Part shown: piece after piece, positions 46,664-58,936 of the stretch
Layout: every line of letters starts with the position of its first letter
Numbering within the stretch: position 1 is the stretch's first letter
Assembly (NCBI GenBank): GCA_038049695.1
Contig: CP142454.1
Location: forward strand, 91,688,001 to 91,752,000
Source of the DNA: Cinnamomum chago
Lineage: Eukaryota; Streptophyta; Magnoliopsida; Laurales; Lauraceae
Length of the DNA: 64,000 nt
Direction of reading: 5' to 3'
The notes under the pieces: model-generated
Database searches by the model: none
The model's input: the letters and a program-made list of their open reading frames with translations, nothing else
Told to the model about the DNA's origin: nothing
Position numbers and translations under genes: made by a program

Positions 46664-48324
46664 TGTTAGATTTTATGGTCTCAATAGCAGTATATGATGA
46701 ATAGATTGATTAATTTCTTTATTTATTAATATAATCTTGCTTTTCCTTTCATGAGATGAATGGTGTTTTATATACTTGCACAAAACTAATACAAATGACA
46801 TAATAGTTCATGAGATGAACCGGAGTCCACAAGTATACTAGATGTAATACATGTATATGGATGAGATCCACATACAGGAGATATGTATTACAAATCTTAT
46901 ACTTAAATATCTTCACAGCCAGTGATGAGATTGGACACCTCATCTGACAAGGTTGCAACATTTTGATCACTATGAGATAGTGTGATTTATCTCGATCGTC
47001 AGAATGTAAGATTCTGGATCATAATGCTGGTAGATTGGATGTATTGAAGGACCATGAGAAGCTCCTTATATACACTGTCTTTATTTTAAGGTCTGCTCTC
47101 ATAATTCCCTAGCAATAGGCTCATAATCCTGAGACATCAATGAACTCAAGTTTCTATCCATTCATTTGCTATGAGTCACCAATGAGTGAGGCCAATTGTA
47201 GGTCAACACCTCGGTGATTTGGGTACTTGATAGTAGAGCTATGGGAACATGCAATGGTCAAGATGGAATCTATCTTTAATATCCCCATGTGCCAATTAAT
47301 GGATTTATCATTGGTAAGTGCGCACCCATTCCGATTAAGAGTTAATTGGATCGGTACCATATGATCATTATAATTAATTGGGGCTCAAGGATAATAAGAT
47401 ATGGATCTAATTTGGTGGACAGGTCCATTTGATCTATGGATATAGATGGAGGGGCCTACTTGTGGTAATTGGGAAGTTTAGGGTCTTCATTGAAATATAT
47501 TCCTAAGACTGGAGTGCAATTGCATTTATATAGTGGAGTTATTTGCAATTAACTGTGGGCCCGGATTGCACATGAGATGTGGTGTCGCGTGTCCCAGTTG
47601 GAGCCAGCTTTCTAAGGAATCCCCAGTGGTCCCCACGCTAGCCCGAATTATTAGAAAGATACTAATCCTACTTGAATTCTAATAGGAAGGTTACTATTTC
47701 TATTTGAAGTGAGACTTCTATGGCAATTAGTAAGGGAGATGTTTACTAATTTGTAATGGGAGTTAAACTTCTATTTCAAATAGGAAAAGAGGAGTTATGG
47801 AGGGTTATAAATAGAGGAATACTCCTCTCAAATTCGTGCATAATAATAGGAGCACTTTCAGCCCCCTTGTGCAAGAGTTGTACAAGTCTTCTTCCTCTCA
47901 AAGTTCCCCTCCCTTTCACCTTTGGTTCCTTAGAGTTATTAGTAGGGTTTTCTCTTGAGGATTCCACCATCTTCTTGAGAAAAGAGATCTAATACGGGAC
48001 GTAGCGTTGGAAGATCAAAAGGAGTTGAAGATTCTGATTTGGATTGTGAAGTTGTTCATCACCAAAGTGAAGAAATCAAATCCTCCATTAGAGCACAACA
48101 AAGCTCCAAAGGTATATCTACATCCTTGTATGTTGTGTATTTCGTGGAAGCATGTTTATGTTCTGTTTTCTATCTTTTAGATAGTAGTTATTGCTGTACA
48201 TGGCTATGAGATTGAGGGAATTGCATCCTGGATTGGGTTTGTTGCATTCTAGACAATTGATCCCTGCATTAAGTGGGTCAAAAGTTTTTGAAACCTGTCT
48301 GGAAGGCCCACCTATATTCCAACA
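46664..48324 (+). mobile_element. Copia-like solo LTR in Tat integrase
   Basis: This 1661-bp insertion begins TGTTAGATTTTATGG and ends TATATTCCAACA, with ATAAC duplications (46659-46663, 48325-48329). Region 3 has the uninterrupted site near 62450. A TATAAATA box at 47806 sits about two thirds of the way in, as in LTR promoters. There is no coding sequence or tRNA site. Short TGTTRG/CCAACA ends, a 5-bp duplication and the size suggest a solo LTR, perhaps of an Angela-like Copia element. The lineage is a guess. Confidence 0.7.
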
Positions 48325-48812
48325 ATAACCTGTAGAAGAAATACTTTTGATGTGATATTTCTCGCAGAATTTATAAAAAAGATGGTCTCGAAACTGCGGT
48401 CCATTATCATGGACAAACTTATTCGGGACCCCGAACCTACATATAATGTTGGTTTTGAGAAAGTTATGAACAACAGCGGTCTTAACTTCATTCAAGGCTA
48501 CTGCTTCAGCCCATTTAGAAAAGTAGTCTGTCATGGCAAATATGAACCAATGCCCTTTTGATGACGGAGGATTAATCAGCCCAACTATATCCATTCCCCA
48601 TGCTTCAAATGGCCAGGATGTCACTGAAGGTGCAAAGGTTCAGGGGCCCTGTGTATGTAATCAACATGAAGTTGACAAGCCTTACATCGTTTGGCTAATT
48701 CATATGTATTTTTAATCATGGTTGGCCAATAATAACCCAACCTTCTAATTCGATCACATAATTTTGGACCCGGTTGATGTGCTCCACATGTTCCACTATG
48801 AGTTTCGGGCAT
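48325..48812 (-). pseudogene. Tat integrase, N-terminal and core part, region 2
   Basis: The zinc-binding segment (48621-48812) has ETHSGTCGAHQ and RCKACQ. The core shows GMDIVG and FVHDNGPQFRD, the first two catalytic Asp. The frame changes between 48621 and 48624. The third catalytic residue lies beyond the copia-like insertion, left of 46663. The enzyme would join element cDNA to the chromosome. Confidence 0.85.
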
Positions 48813-49079
48813 GACTTGATCTGCCTCCTGATTTGATAAACAACGAAGTAAAATACTATCATATGACTTTCTATATAGAGTTTTGGTATTGACGTCATAG
48901 TAAAATTTAGGAGCCCTCCTTCTTATGCTTGTTCATTTTTTTGGGTAATTTGGTAAAATTCCAAACTATACATAATCAATAAATGGGTTACGCCAGTCTC
49001 CGATTTTCATTTCGCATACAGAAAATCTACTTGATTTGACTAATTGGCATTCGGCAACGACTTCATGTGTATCTAATGG

Positions 49080-49634
49080 CAGTAAGATCCTTCTTTCACA
49101 AACCAATACTTTAAGGACTTCTCCTTCAGGAAGCGCCATCGAGGCTGCTAGACTTGCTAGTGCATCCGCCCTTGCATTCTGGCTTCACGGGATATGTTCA
49201 ATATTACAATAAATGAACTTGTTCATCAATCGTTGAGCTATCTTATGGTAGGGACGAATGTCGGGTTTCTTAACTTCTTATTGATCATTCACTTGATTTA
49301 CAATGAGTTTTGAATCTCCACGTATTTCCCAATGTCGAATTTGTGCCTCATGAGCTATTTCCATTCCCATAATAAGGGCCTGATATTCTGCAATATTATT
49401 AGAACATGATTTCGTTAGTGAGAAGGAATAACGGATCATAAATCCATCAGGGGTTACGAAGACAACTCCTACCCTATATATCCTTTCTCCGTTTCCATCC
49501 GTCCTACTAGCACCATCAAAATACATTTCCCAAGCTTCTTGTTTTGAGGTCTGAAAGGACTCATTGTAAAAGACTGGTTCATCTGGAAAAGCATCCCTTA
49601 ACTCGGAATCAGGTTGAAACGGATGCGCGGCCAA
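49080..49634 (-). pseudogene. Tat archaeal-type RNase H (aRNH), region 2
   Basis: The segment shows the archaeal/plant-type RNase H catalytic series MYFDGASRTDG, NNIAEYQAL and IRGDSKLIVNQV. A late ADALAS motif (about 49155-49166) supplies the fourth acid. A TAA stop at about 49275, where region 3 has TAT, cuts the frame after VNDQ. Possession of this second RNase H in addition to the normal Gypsy RNase H is diagnostic of the Tat clade. Confidence 0.88.
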
Positions 49635-49667
49635 GAAATCTGCTAATGCTTGACCTTTTACTGCTTT

Positions 49668-50940
49668 TTATGGGACATATATGATATCATATTGGGAAAG
49701 GAGAATGGACCATTTTGCTAATCTTGCACTCAAAGATCCCGCCTTTGTTACTAAGGTCTTTAATGGGTTTACACGAGAGACAAGATAAACTGTTTGTGAG
49801 AGCAGGTAGTGCCTTAATATTTGTATTGCAAACATTAGCACGAGGCATTCTTTCTTTATCTGTGGATATCGATGTTCTGCTCCTACCATCATCCCACTTA
49901 AGTAGTAAAGTGCCACCTCATGCCCTTGGTTATTCTTTTGTGCCAGCATTGCCCCCAAGGAGTGATGAAGAGCTCGCGTATACAAAATGACTGGTCTCCC
50001 TTGCACTGGAGCAGCTAAAACAGGAGGCTCAGTAAGAAATTTTTTGATATCTTCAAAGGCTTCATCATATGCTTGATCCCATACAAAACTCACTCCTTTC
50101 TTCATCAGACGTGAGAATGGGCGGCATCTTCCAGATAAATTAGAAATGAACCTTCGAATATAGGCCAATCGACGTTGGAGTCCTTTTAGCTCTTCTAGAT
50201 TTCTTGGAGGTTTTATTTCTAAAATGGCTTTTGTTTTGATTGGATCAAGCTCGTTTCCATCTTTGCAAACAATAAACCCTAAGAACTTTCCCGAAGAAAC
50301 ACCAAAAAAGCATTTCAATGGGTTCATGCGGAGTTTATACCGCCGAAGTCTTTCAAACACTTCCATGAGGTCTTTGAGGTGATCTTCTTTTCTTTTGCTT
50401 TTAACAGCAAGATCATCTACATAGCACTCCACCTTTTTATGTTGCCTATCTTTAAAGATTTTCATCATTGCCCTTTGATAAGTGGCCCCTGCATTTTTTA
50501 AACCAAAAGGCATCACGGTGTAACAATAGATTCCAAATGGTGTTCGAAATGCAGTGTGCTTCTGGTCATTAGGATGCATTTTGATTTGGTTATATCTTGA
50601 GAAACCGTCCATAAAAGACATTCTTTCGTAACCAAAAGTATTATCAATCATGATTTCTACGATGGGTAAAGGGAATTCATCCTAAGGACAAGTCTCATTT
50701 AAATTTCTAAAATCAATACAGATTCTAATCTGGCATTTTTCTTTGTAACTGGAACGATGTTGGCTAACCAATCAGGATGTTGTTCCTCCCTAATGAAGCC
50801 AACATCTTTTATCTTTTGAACCACTTTTTCGATTTTATCCATTATGTATGGTCGGAATCTTCTTTGAGCTAGCTTGTTTGATGGGTTTAACATCTTTTCT
50901 TAAACTGAACCTATGCATTGCAATTCCTGGATCAAGGCCA
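49668..50940 (-). pseudogene. Tat reverse transcriptase and first RNase H, region 2
   Basis: The open parts 50699-50893 (RRFRPYIMDKIEKVV, upstream fingers) and 49668-50651 (327 aa) are in different frames. The second has MPFGLKNAGATYQRAMM and an intact catalytic YVDDL (residues 77-81), then the thumb and connection. The following Gypsy RNase H lacks the expected acids: where TDxS and TDQPL are usual it reads LYTRALHHS and LVSRVNPL. Region 3 also has SRVNPL, so the loss is old. Confidence 0.9.
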
Positions 50941-50957
50941 AGCATTTCAGAATAAGA

Positions 50958-51688
50958 TCATGCAAAAACATCTTTAAATTCATTCAAAAGACAAGTATAC
51001 TTCGAAATTTCGTCTTTATTCAATTCTACATTTACAAAGATTGGACGGGGGTCACTTTCTGTTCCTAGATTAATTTGTTTAACCTTAGCCGCCGTGGGGG
51101 GACTTGGTTTTACATCTGCCGTTTCTTTTTCCGGTTCGAAGTACATTTCTTCATTTTCATCTACGTCCTCACCTGAAATGGAAATGCAATTAATTGAAAA
51201 TACAACCCAACTTGATGAACAGTTCAAGTCTTTTTCTTCTTCTTCATGGGAGGGTGTTAAGAGCTTGTTGTAGTAACGGTGATTGGCTGTTGTTGTTGAT
51301 GCCGGACAATATCCTAGACCATATGGGATGAATCTAACATGTCCATGATTTTCCACGATCTTACGTGCATCTCCAATGGAACTGGAATGCCACGACCCTG
51401 CTTCAGTCCTTGTCGGCTGGTTACATCATAACCCATCTTTCGCATTATCAATTTAGCCTTATAGCTATACATAGAGAAATCCGGGGTCCCTTCCATAGGA
51501 ATCTCACCAACAATCATCTGTAAAGGGTACGATACTCTATAAAACATGATAGGTGGCCGATGTTTCTTGGGCACAACAAATATTGCTCCTTTTAGTTCTT
51601 CTGGAGGCCTCGAAAGATATCTCATCGGGATAGGGAGTTTAACAGAGTCGATAAGTGACTTTTTCCCTCTACCTTCATCTTCTCCCAC
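50958..51688 (-). pseudogene. Tat linker with G-patch-like motif and pre-RT segment, region 2
   Basis: The open part 51314-51688 contains MRKMGYDVTSRQGLKQGRGI, which fits the Gly spacing of a G-patch (RNA-binding) motif. It is followed after a frame change by PYGLGYCPA (50958-51356), a phrase typical downstream of G-patch in Tat-like polyproteins. The segment ends with a pre-RT stretch (LGTESDPRPIFVNVEL, LLNEFKDVFA). It sits between protease and reverse transcriptase. The assignment as G-patch rests on motif spacing by eye. Confidence 0.65.
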
Positions 51689-51718
51689 AAATGATATTAC
51701 GCCGACTGAGATTCTTTT

Positions 51719-52506
51719 TTATCTGGAACTTGGAACCTCTACTAGGTTTTTCTTAATGAAAGTTATCTCTTCAACCTTTGGACGAATGCTAATCTTGGAG
51801 CATTCAGGTGCTTTTGTGGCAACGTTAGTAGATGATTCACCATTTATTATCTCAACACCTTCGAGTAGTTTTGCGGGTAGAGGTATAGATAACTTGAAAT
51901 TATTCATTTTGTTTTTAGATTTTTTTTTACAAAAAATGCTTCCGATGTGCTTTCATTTGCAACACCGTTAGGTTCTGACGAGTAAAATCTAGGATCCACA
52001 CAATATGCTTCCATTCCTTTGAAGGGTTTCTTATCAGCAAAGACTCGAGGTACTTCTGAATTTTTATCAATGTATTTGATACATTGATGTAACGTCGAAG
52101 GGACTACATAGTTTTCTTGAATCCATGGCCTTCCGAGGAGCAAATTGTAGGAAGTTTCGGCCTCAATGGCGTAGACCACGACCTGAGATTTCATGTCTCC
52201 AATCTGACATGGAATAACTATCCTACCAATAGCCTTTTATGTTTCTCCATTGTATGCTGATATGCTGAGTTTTGTATAAATGAGCTTGCTAGTTGGGATT
52301 CCCAAATATCTTAAGGCCCGTAGTGGCACGAGGTTAATTGCTGATCCAGGGTCAATTTGCATTCTTGGTAATTCAACTTCACCGATATATCCTGTGAAGT
52401 ATAATGGCCGATTGTGCTTTACATCCCCGAGTAACATGTCATCCTTCGTGAAACTGATTGTAGCAGCCATAGCTGCTCTTAAATTGAAGCATTCTTTACA
52501 TTTCAC
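51719..52506 (-). pseudogene. Tat retropepsin-type protease, region 2
   Basis: The part at 52237-52506 holds the active site IDPGSAINLVPLRAL, and 51904-52194 holds the second hallmark, SYNLLLGRPWI. An in-frame TAA near 52236 stands where region 1 has CAA or CAC. The remaining 51719-51907 is an unassigned linker to the G-patch-like part. Confidence 0.85.
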
Positions 52507-52539
52507 TTTTTGCTTTACTTATACTTGGTGGACATGAGA

Positions 52540-54593
52540 TGCATATTGGTCTGGGTTCATGAGAGCTGCTGCAGCAACTTTTCGAATCTCTGGAGACAGT
52601 CTCAACATGTCATGCATGCTTATACGTGCGGGGATGCATGCTAGATGATGATGCAAATCAAATCTAAAGGGCTCCTGAAGACTAGGCAGACCACCATTCT
52701 TGACATTTCTTTCCGTAGGCTTTGTAGCCTTGTCTTGGTTAACATTTGCATCATAATTTTTATGGTAATCTAGCCCAGAGCGAGTCCCTATGCCTACCTC
52801 CTATACCTCAGGAAAACATAAGGAAATCTCTTAGCTATCTGCGGTTGCAGTTTCTGAAGATTCGGAGGATGTCAAATTGGATGTTGATGAACTCTCTGCT
52901 TTGTCTTCAACATCATTTTTCTCTTCATCAGAAGTTTCATGGTCGATCCCAACCATATTACACGGCCAATATAATCCTTCGACATCCTCATCCTCATCCC
53001 ATGGGGTATCATTATCCCATGTTAAGGCTTCAATTTCTTGGGGGGTCCTGGGTCCTCCTGCAAAACACCATGGAATTGGGTCTAGAGGATTGAGGGGCCC
53101 AACTGGTCTAGGCATGTGGCTCATTGCATGAATGATCCTTTTTACTTTGATTTCTCTTCTAGCCACATCATCATGTGCCCAGATTTCATCTTCGTCTGAC
53201 ACATATTCGTATGATCGTATGTTTTCTCTATTGAATGAGTAAAACATCCACACATCAGTGTCTGAATCTGAACCATCAGCATCATAACCATCAAGTGCGA
53301 GAGAATCATCACATACATCTGAGGACTTGTCCATTCGTCAATCCTATCAATATCTGGATTTTCATTGGCTACTTCTCCCATGATAATTGTAGGAAGATCT
53401 TTTCTTTGCCATTCTGGAGTCAAATTCCATATGGATGCAGTACAAATGACAATTTTCACTATGCCTTCAATCCATCTCCTAATATCATCATCATCAAGCA
53501 ATTCATTGTCATCATTTGGGTCGGTTGACAAACTCGAGGGTTCTGAAGGGTCACTATCATTCTCTGTCGATGTGAGGTCGGGGATAAAGTATAGCTCATC
53601 ATGGTTTCCTTGATTAAAAATATGCCGTCCGGTTGAATCTTGACTTAATTCATCTGAACTTTCGGAAGAAATCACGCCATCTCTATATCCCCATCTAAGG
53701 CCATAATTACCATCACCTTGATCCAGTTCTTTTTTCAACTCTACCAGTGAGAGACAGTTGCATGAGAGTATATCATCTTTTAACTCACTTAATTCATCTT
53801 TCTGCTTTTGATTTTCTAAAGACAATAAGAGATCAAGTGGCAAGAAGTCCTTGACAGTAAATGAAACACGAGGCTCTTGTGTTAACAAATCTACTGGGGT
53901 GACAACCTCTTTTGATTTACAAGGCTTTTTCATGTTATTTGGCCTATGTCTTTTCTTTTGTTTTCTTTCCCCCATAGCATTTCGCATAGGATAGTTGTCA
54001 ATACAGAAGGGATTTGACGTTGCAACAGAGTGTGCTTTGCTTCTTACTGTCTCCCACCCTTCTTCTGACAAGATATCTGCAGGGACCCAAATCATCACTC
54101 CATTTGGCATTTCTACTGGTACTAATCCATCCCTACTTTCCAATGGGTTTACCAAACGAAACTCGACATCTCCCTCTTCTTTTTGCACAGTGGGAATTCT
54201 AACTGGTTCTTTGGAACTTCCAAAGTGAACAGATACCATGTTAGTTGTCACCTTCTTGTCTTCTTTAGCCAAGGTGATGATCCCATTGTCCAGTAACTCC
54301 TGGACCTTATTCTTAAAGACCCAGCAGTCTTTTATATCATGACATATGACCCTGTGGTATATGCAATACTTTCGGTCATTTGTTTTACCTTCTTCTTTTG
54401 GTCTTTTGCATTGCGGAAGCTTGATTTTATCATTTTTTAGGAGAGTATGAAAAATTGACTCAGAGTCTTCAATAGCAAAATCTTATTCTCGAGACATTCT
54501 TTCTTTTAAAGTTTGACTTCTCTTCATCTTGTTTTGGTCCTCATTATCTCTCTTCTGATTATTTTCGAGTTTCCTTGAGTCAAGGGGTGAAGC
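52540..54593 (-). pseudogene. Tat gag C-terminal region with acidic tail, region 2
   Basis: The zinc-knuckle-like YCIYHRVICHDIKDC lies near 54320-54370. Next comes a 376-codon open part (53142-54272) with KKRHRPNN basic and SSESSDELSQ, DPNDDNELLDDDDIRRW acidic stretches. A one-base loss near 53335 relative to region 1 shifts the frame into 52831-53334. The tail leads into protease without its own start, so gag and pol were probably one frame. The function of the acidic tail is unknown. Confidence 0.75.
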
Positions 54594-56352
54594 TGTTAGT
54601 TTTATGGTCTCAATACTAGTATATGATGAATAGATTGATTAATTTCTTTATTTATCAATATAATCATGCTTTCCTTTCTTGAGCTGAATGGTGATTTATT
54701 ACTTAATGCACATGACCAATATATATGACATAAGGTTCAGGAGATGAACCGGGTCCCATTAGTATATTAGATGTGATATATGTATATGGATGAGATCCAC
54801 ATACGGGAGATATGTGTCACAAATCTTATACTTAAATATCTTCACAACTAGTGATGAGATTGGACACCTCATCTGAAAAGGTTGCAACATTTTGATCACT
54901 ATGAGATAGTGTGATTTATCTCAATCATCAGAATGTAAGATTCTGGATCATAATGCTGGTACATTGGATGTATTGAAGGACCATGAGAAGCACCTTATAT
55001 ACATTGTCTTTATTTTAAGGTCTGCTCTCATAATTCCCTAGCAATAGGCTCATAATCCTGAGACATTAATGAACTCAAGTTTCTATCTATTCATTTGCTT
55101 TGAGTCACCAATGAGTGAGGCCAATTGTAGGTCAACACCTCGGTGATTTGGGTACTTGATAATAGAGTTGTGGGAACATTCAATGGTCAAGATGGAATCT
55201 ATCTTTAATATCCCCATGTGCCAATTAATGGATTTATCATTGGTACGTGCGCACCCATTCCGATTAAGAGTTAATTAGATCGGTACCAAATGATCATTAT
55301 AATTAATTGGGGCTCAAGGATAATAAGACATGGATCTAATTTGGTGGACAGGTCCATTTGATCCATGGATATAGATGGAGGGGCCTACTTGTGGTACTGA
55401 GGAAGTTTAGGGTCTTCATTGTAATTTATTCTTAAGACTGGAGTGCAATTGCATTTATATAGTGGAGTTATTTGCAATTAACTGTGGGCCCGGATTGCAC
55501 ATGAGATGTGGGGTCGCGTGTCCCAGTTGGAGCCAGCTTTCTAAGGAATCCCTAGTGGTCCCCACGCTAGCCCAATATATTAGAAAGATACTAATTCTAC
55601 TTGAACTCTAAAAGGAAGGTTACTATTTCTATTTGAAGTGAGACTTCTAATAGTGGTAATGGTAAGCTACTAATTAATAATGGAAGTAGGACTTCTATTT
55701 TAATTAGAAAGGAAAAAGTTACTAATAGTTGTGGAAGTAAGACTTCTATGGCAATTAGTAAGGGAGATGTTTACTAATTTGTAATGGGAGTGAAACTTCT
55801 ATTTCAAATAGGAAAAGAGGATTTATGGAGGGCTATAAATAGAGGAATACTCCTCTCAAATTCGTGCATAATTAATAGAGCACTTTTCAGCCCCTTGGGC
55901 AAGAGTTGTACAAGCCTTTTTCTTCTCAAAGTTCCCCTCTCTTTCACCTTTGGTTCCATAGAGTTACTAGTAGGGTTTTCTCTTGAGGATTCCACCATCT
56001 TCTTGAGAAAAGAGATCTAATACGGGACATAGCGTTGGAAGATCAAAAGGAGTTGAAGATTCTGATTTGGATTGTGAAGTTGTTCATTACCAAAGTAAAG
56101 AAATCAAATCCTCCATTAGAGCACAACAAAGCTCTAAAGGTATATCTACATCCTTGTATGTTGTGTATTTCGTGGAAGCATGTTTATGTTCTGTTTTCTA
56201 TCTTCTAGATAGTAGTTGTTGCAGTACATGGCTATGAGATTGAGGGAATTGCATCCTGGATTGGGTTTGTTGCATTCTAAACAATTGATCCCTGCATTAA
56301 GTGGGTCAAAAGTTTTTGAAACCTGTCTAGAAGGCCCACCTATAATCCAACA
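54594..56352 (+). mobile_element. Copia-like solo LTR in Tat gag
   Basis: This 1759-bp insertion is the same family as 46664-48324 (TGTTAG... to ...CCAACA; TATAAATA at 55834). It carries an extra ~100-bp stretch (about 55650-55750) bounded by ACTTCT repeats. The expected target duplication is not clean (GAAGC on the left, ATCT or CAATC on the right), so the right edge is uncertain by a few bases. Region 1 shows the empty site near 2675. Confidence 0.65.
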
Positions 56353-58843
56353 ATCTACTTGAACTGCCATAGCTTCTTTCTTTTTGCCCCCACTTTTTGG
56401 TGGTTCAATCTTCCTGGTAGATTTCTTTTCTATTTCTCGATCTTTAATGATTGTTTCAGCTTCTATTGCTGCATCTAACAACTCACCAAGGTCTTTTACT
56501 TTATTTCCGACCAACTTAGCCCTTATTTTTTAATGCAAGTTTGTCGTACACATGTTCGTCAAGGACTCATGTGAAAGTTTTACCGGACAATTAAATGACA
56601 AAGCTTGCCATCTCTTGATAAAGGCAGTCGCTGATTCTTCTTTGCCTTGTTTTTCAGTACATAGGCGAGCTGTAGTCACTGAACTGTCGGTATCGAAAAA
56701 ATGATCAATAAACTTTTGTTCTATATCCTTCCATGACTTTATGGAACCGCTTGGTAGCCTTTTATACCAATAGAAGGCTGTTCCTTTCAATGTACTGGTG
56801 AACAATCGGATTTTTAATGCATCATTATTAGATATCTCTCCAATCAAAACCTTGAAGTGGCATAGATGCTAATAAGATGAAGTACTTCCATCATATGATT
56901 GCAAATGAGGTTGCTTGAATTTAGGTGGAAATGGCTCATCATCCATCCAAGCTGGATAAGGTGGGTTTGATCTTTTTTGGGATGATGTTACCCCCTCAGT
57001 GGCATTTTCAATCATCTTTTGGACTGCTTCAACCGTGACTCGGGTTTTGCTCAACTCTTCTTCGTCATTATTATGGTCCGTATCATGATCATGATTATCT
57101 CTTTGATCACGTCTGTTGTGATCATTGCGAGATTGTCGTCCGGACGCCTTTTTGTTAATCTGCGTTTGAAGAGTGACCATCATTGTCATCATCTCTTCAA
57201 ATCGTTTGTTTGTATCCTGGACATATTGCATGAAACTTGGTGTGGGATTTGACTCTGAGAAATCTGGATTTCCCTCTTGGCCTGTCATATAGACAGGAGC
57301 TACACTTGATTCTGACAAGAGAAGACCTGTGAGCTCGCCTAATACTCCCAATGTTCTTGGTGCCTGTTCATTAGATGATCCTTGTGAACTACTTGCATCA
57401 CAAATGTGATCTTTTTTTTGTTACCTTCCTTCCTTTGGCAGTCGTGACACTCCTTGTTTGCGGCCGCTGGGTGTCGAATAAATCCACCATTTCCTTAACA
57501 AAGGCCGATGATTCTTCCTTTTTCTTACCTTTGCCAACCATATTTACCGACATAACTGATTCTTCGGGCACTTTGGGGATCCACATGGGTACGATCTTAA
57601 ATTCATGAGCCTTGTGGGCCGCTCTTCTTTTCGTTTTAGATGCCCGATGGCATGCTATTTGTACGCTTGTCTCATCAGATGGTGTCTTTTCTTTAAGCTT
57701 TACAATCAGTTGAGGTGCGACATCACTTGAAGGTCGCTCCATAATTTCAACTTGGGTTGGATCAATTCTCTTATTTGCCTTAGCCCTTTTGGAAAAATGA
57801 TGAGCTTTGTCTTGCTTGACTTGGTGAAGGGATTGAGTCTGCATAGGTGGATTCCCACTTGAGTTGACTCGTTTGTTAATTATTTTTTTATAGCTCTTGG
57901 ATAAAACTCGAGGTCGGACCATCTGCTTCTTTGCAACAAAGTCACAATCCTCCTTTTTGCTTCGAGATCTAAATTCTGTTGGCATGTTTTTTTTTGTCAC
58001 CATTCGGGGATCATTTGAGCCCGGTGAAAATTGGACAACTAAAGGACCTCTCATTTTCTTAGGGGGGGCGCTACGGGGCCTTTTCACCCATTATCACATT
58101 CTTTCCCTTAAGCAAGGTGAGAGGCTCGAAAGCATTTTCAATGGGTACAGACAATCGGTCCCACACTGAAGTCTTCCTAGGCCATTGCGCCCACCCAGGC
58201 TTAGCCACTTTGGTGGGGTAAGCACTAGGACGGGACCTGGTAATATCATCCCAAGTTCTAGTCTTTCTTACCACTTTGGTGGGGTAAGTGCTAGATACAA
58301 GGGTCTTTTGTTTCATTTTTTAGCGTCCATGACCCGTAAACCGTACCGCTCTGGGGGGGCAGGTGTGGGTGCATGGAACTACAAAATTATCTTCATCTTT
58401 TTTCATTTGACATTTTATATTTGATTGGAATTTAATGGATTGATTAAACTTGGATCCATTCAAACATACTTTATTTTGAAATTGATTTGTTGATGGAGTT
58501 TAGTGAGAGTTAGCTAACTGACAATCAGCTCCATGGTTGGACGTCCCTTCATGTCCATTGGAACTTGGTAGTTTTCTAACCCTTTGTGAACTTGCTGACC
58601 ATTAGCTAGCAGATCAACTTGAAAATGAGGAACTTTTCCTTCTTTTGACACTTCATGAGTTTTGGAGAAAGCAAACTTTTGATTTTCCAAAACTGCATTT
58701 TCTCCTTGCAACTCTTCAAACCTTCTCTTTGCAGTCCTTACATGGGTCTTGATCATTTGCACGGAGTTTCATGCTTGGACTTTGGCCTCTCGGTAGGCCT
58801 TGTACTTGGTATCATCAAAGGTGACGACAAGCTTGGTTGCCAT
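56353..58843 (-). pseudogene. Tat gag N-terminal region and capsid, region 2
   Basis: The start codon is at 58841-58843, and TGA stops the frame 24 codons later, where region 1 reads on. Further open parts are 58514-58762 (coiled-coil-like), 57398-58087 (Lys/Arg-rich; beginning KRPRSAPPKKMRG), 56869-57351 (PYPAWMDDEPFPPKFKQP), 56530-56847 (capsid core LKGTAFYWYKRLPSGSIKSW) and the right part of 56146-56514. A frame change lies between 57351 and 57398, and a stop near 56866 splits the capsid. Confidence 0.8.
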
Positions 58844-58918
58844 TGATGAAACTTGATGAAAAACTTGAGATACTTTATGTTATGCAACCTTAAAAGAAGA
58901 AATAAACAGTGAGTTGTG

Positions 58919-58936
58919 ATCCCATCGGGTATGCCA
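58919..58936 (-). other. Primer binding site of Tat internal region 2
   Basis: The minus strand reads TGGCATACCCGATGGGAT, two or three changes from the region 1 site. It has the same seven-base gap to the LTR at 58944. Confidence 0.55.
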
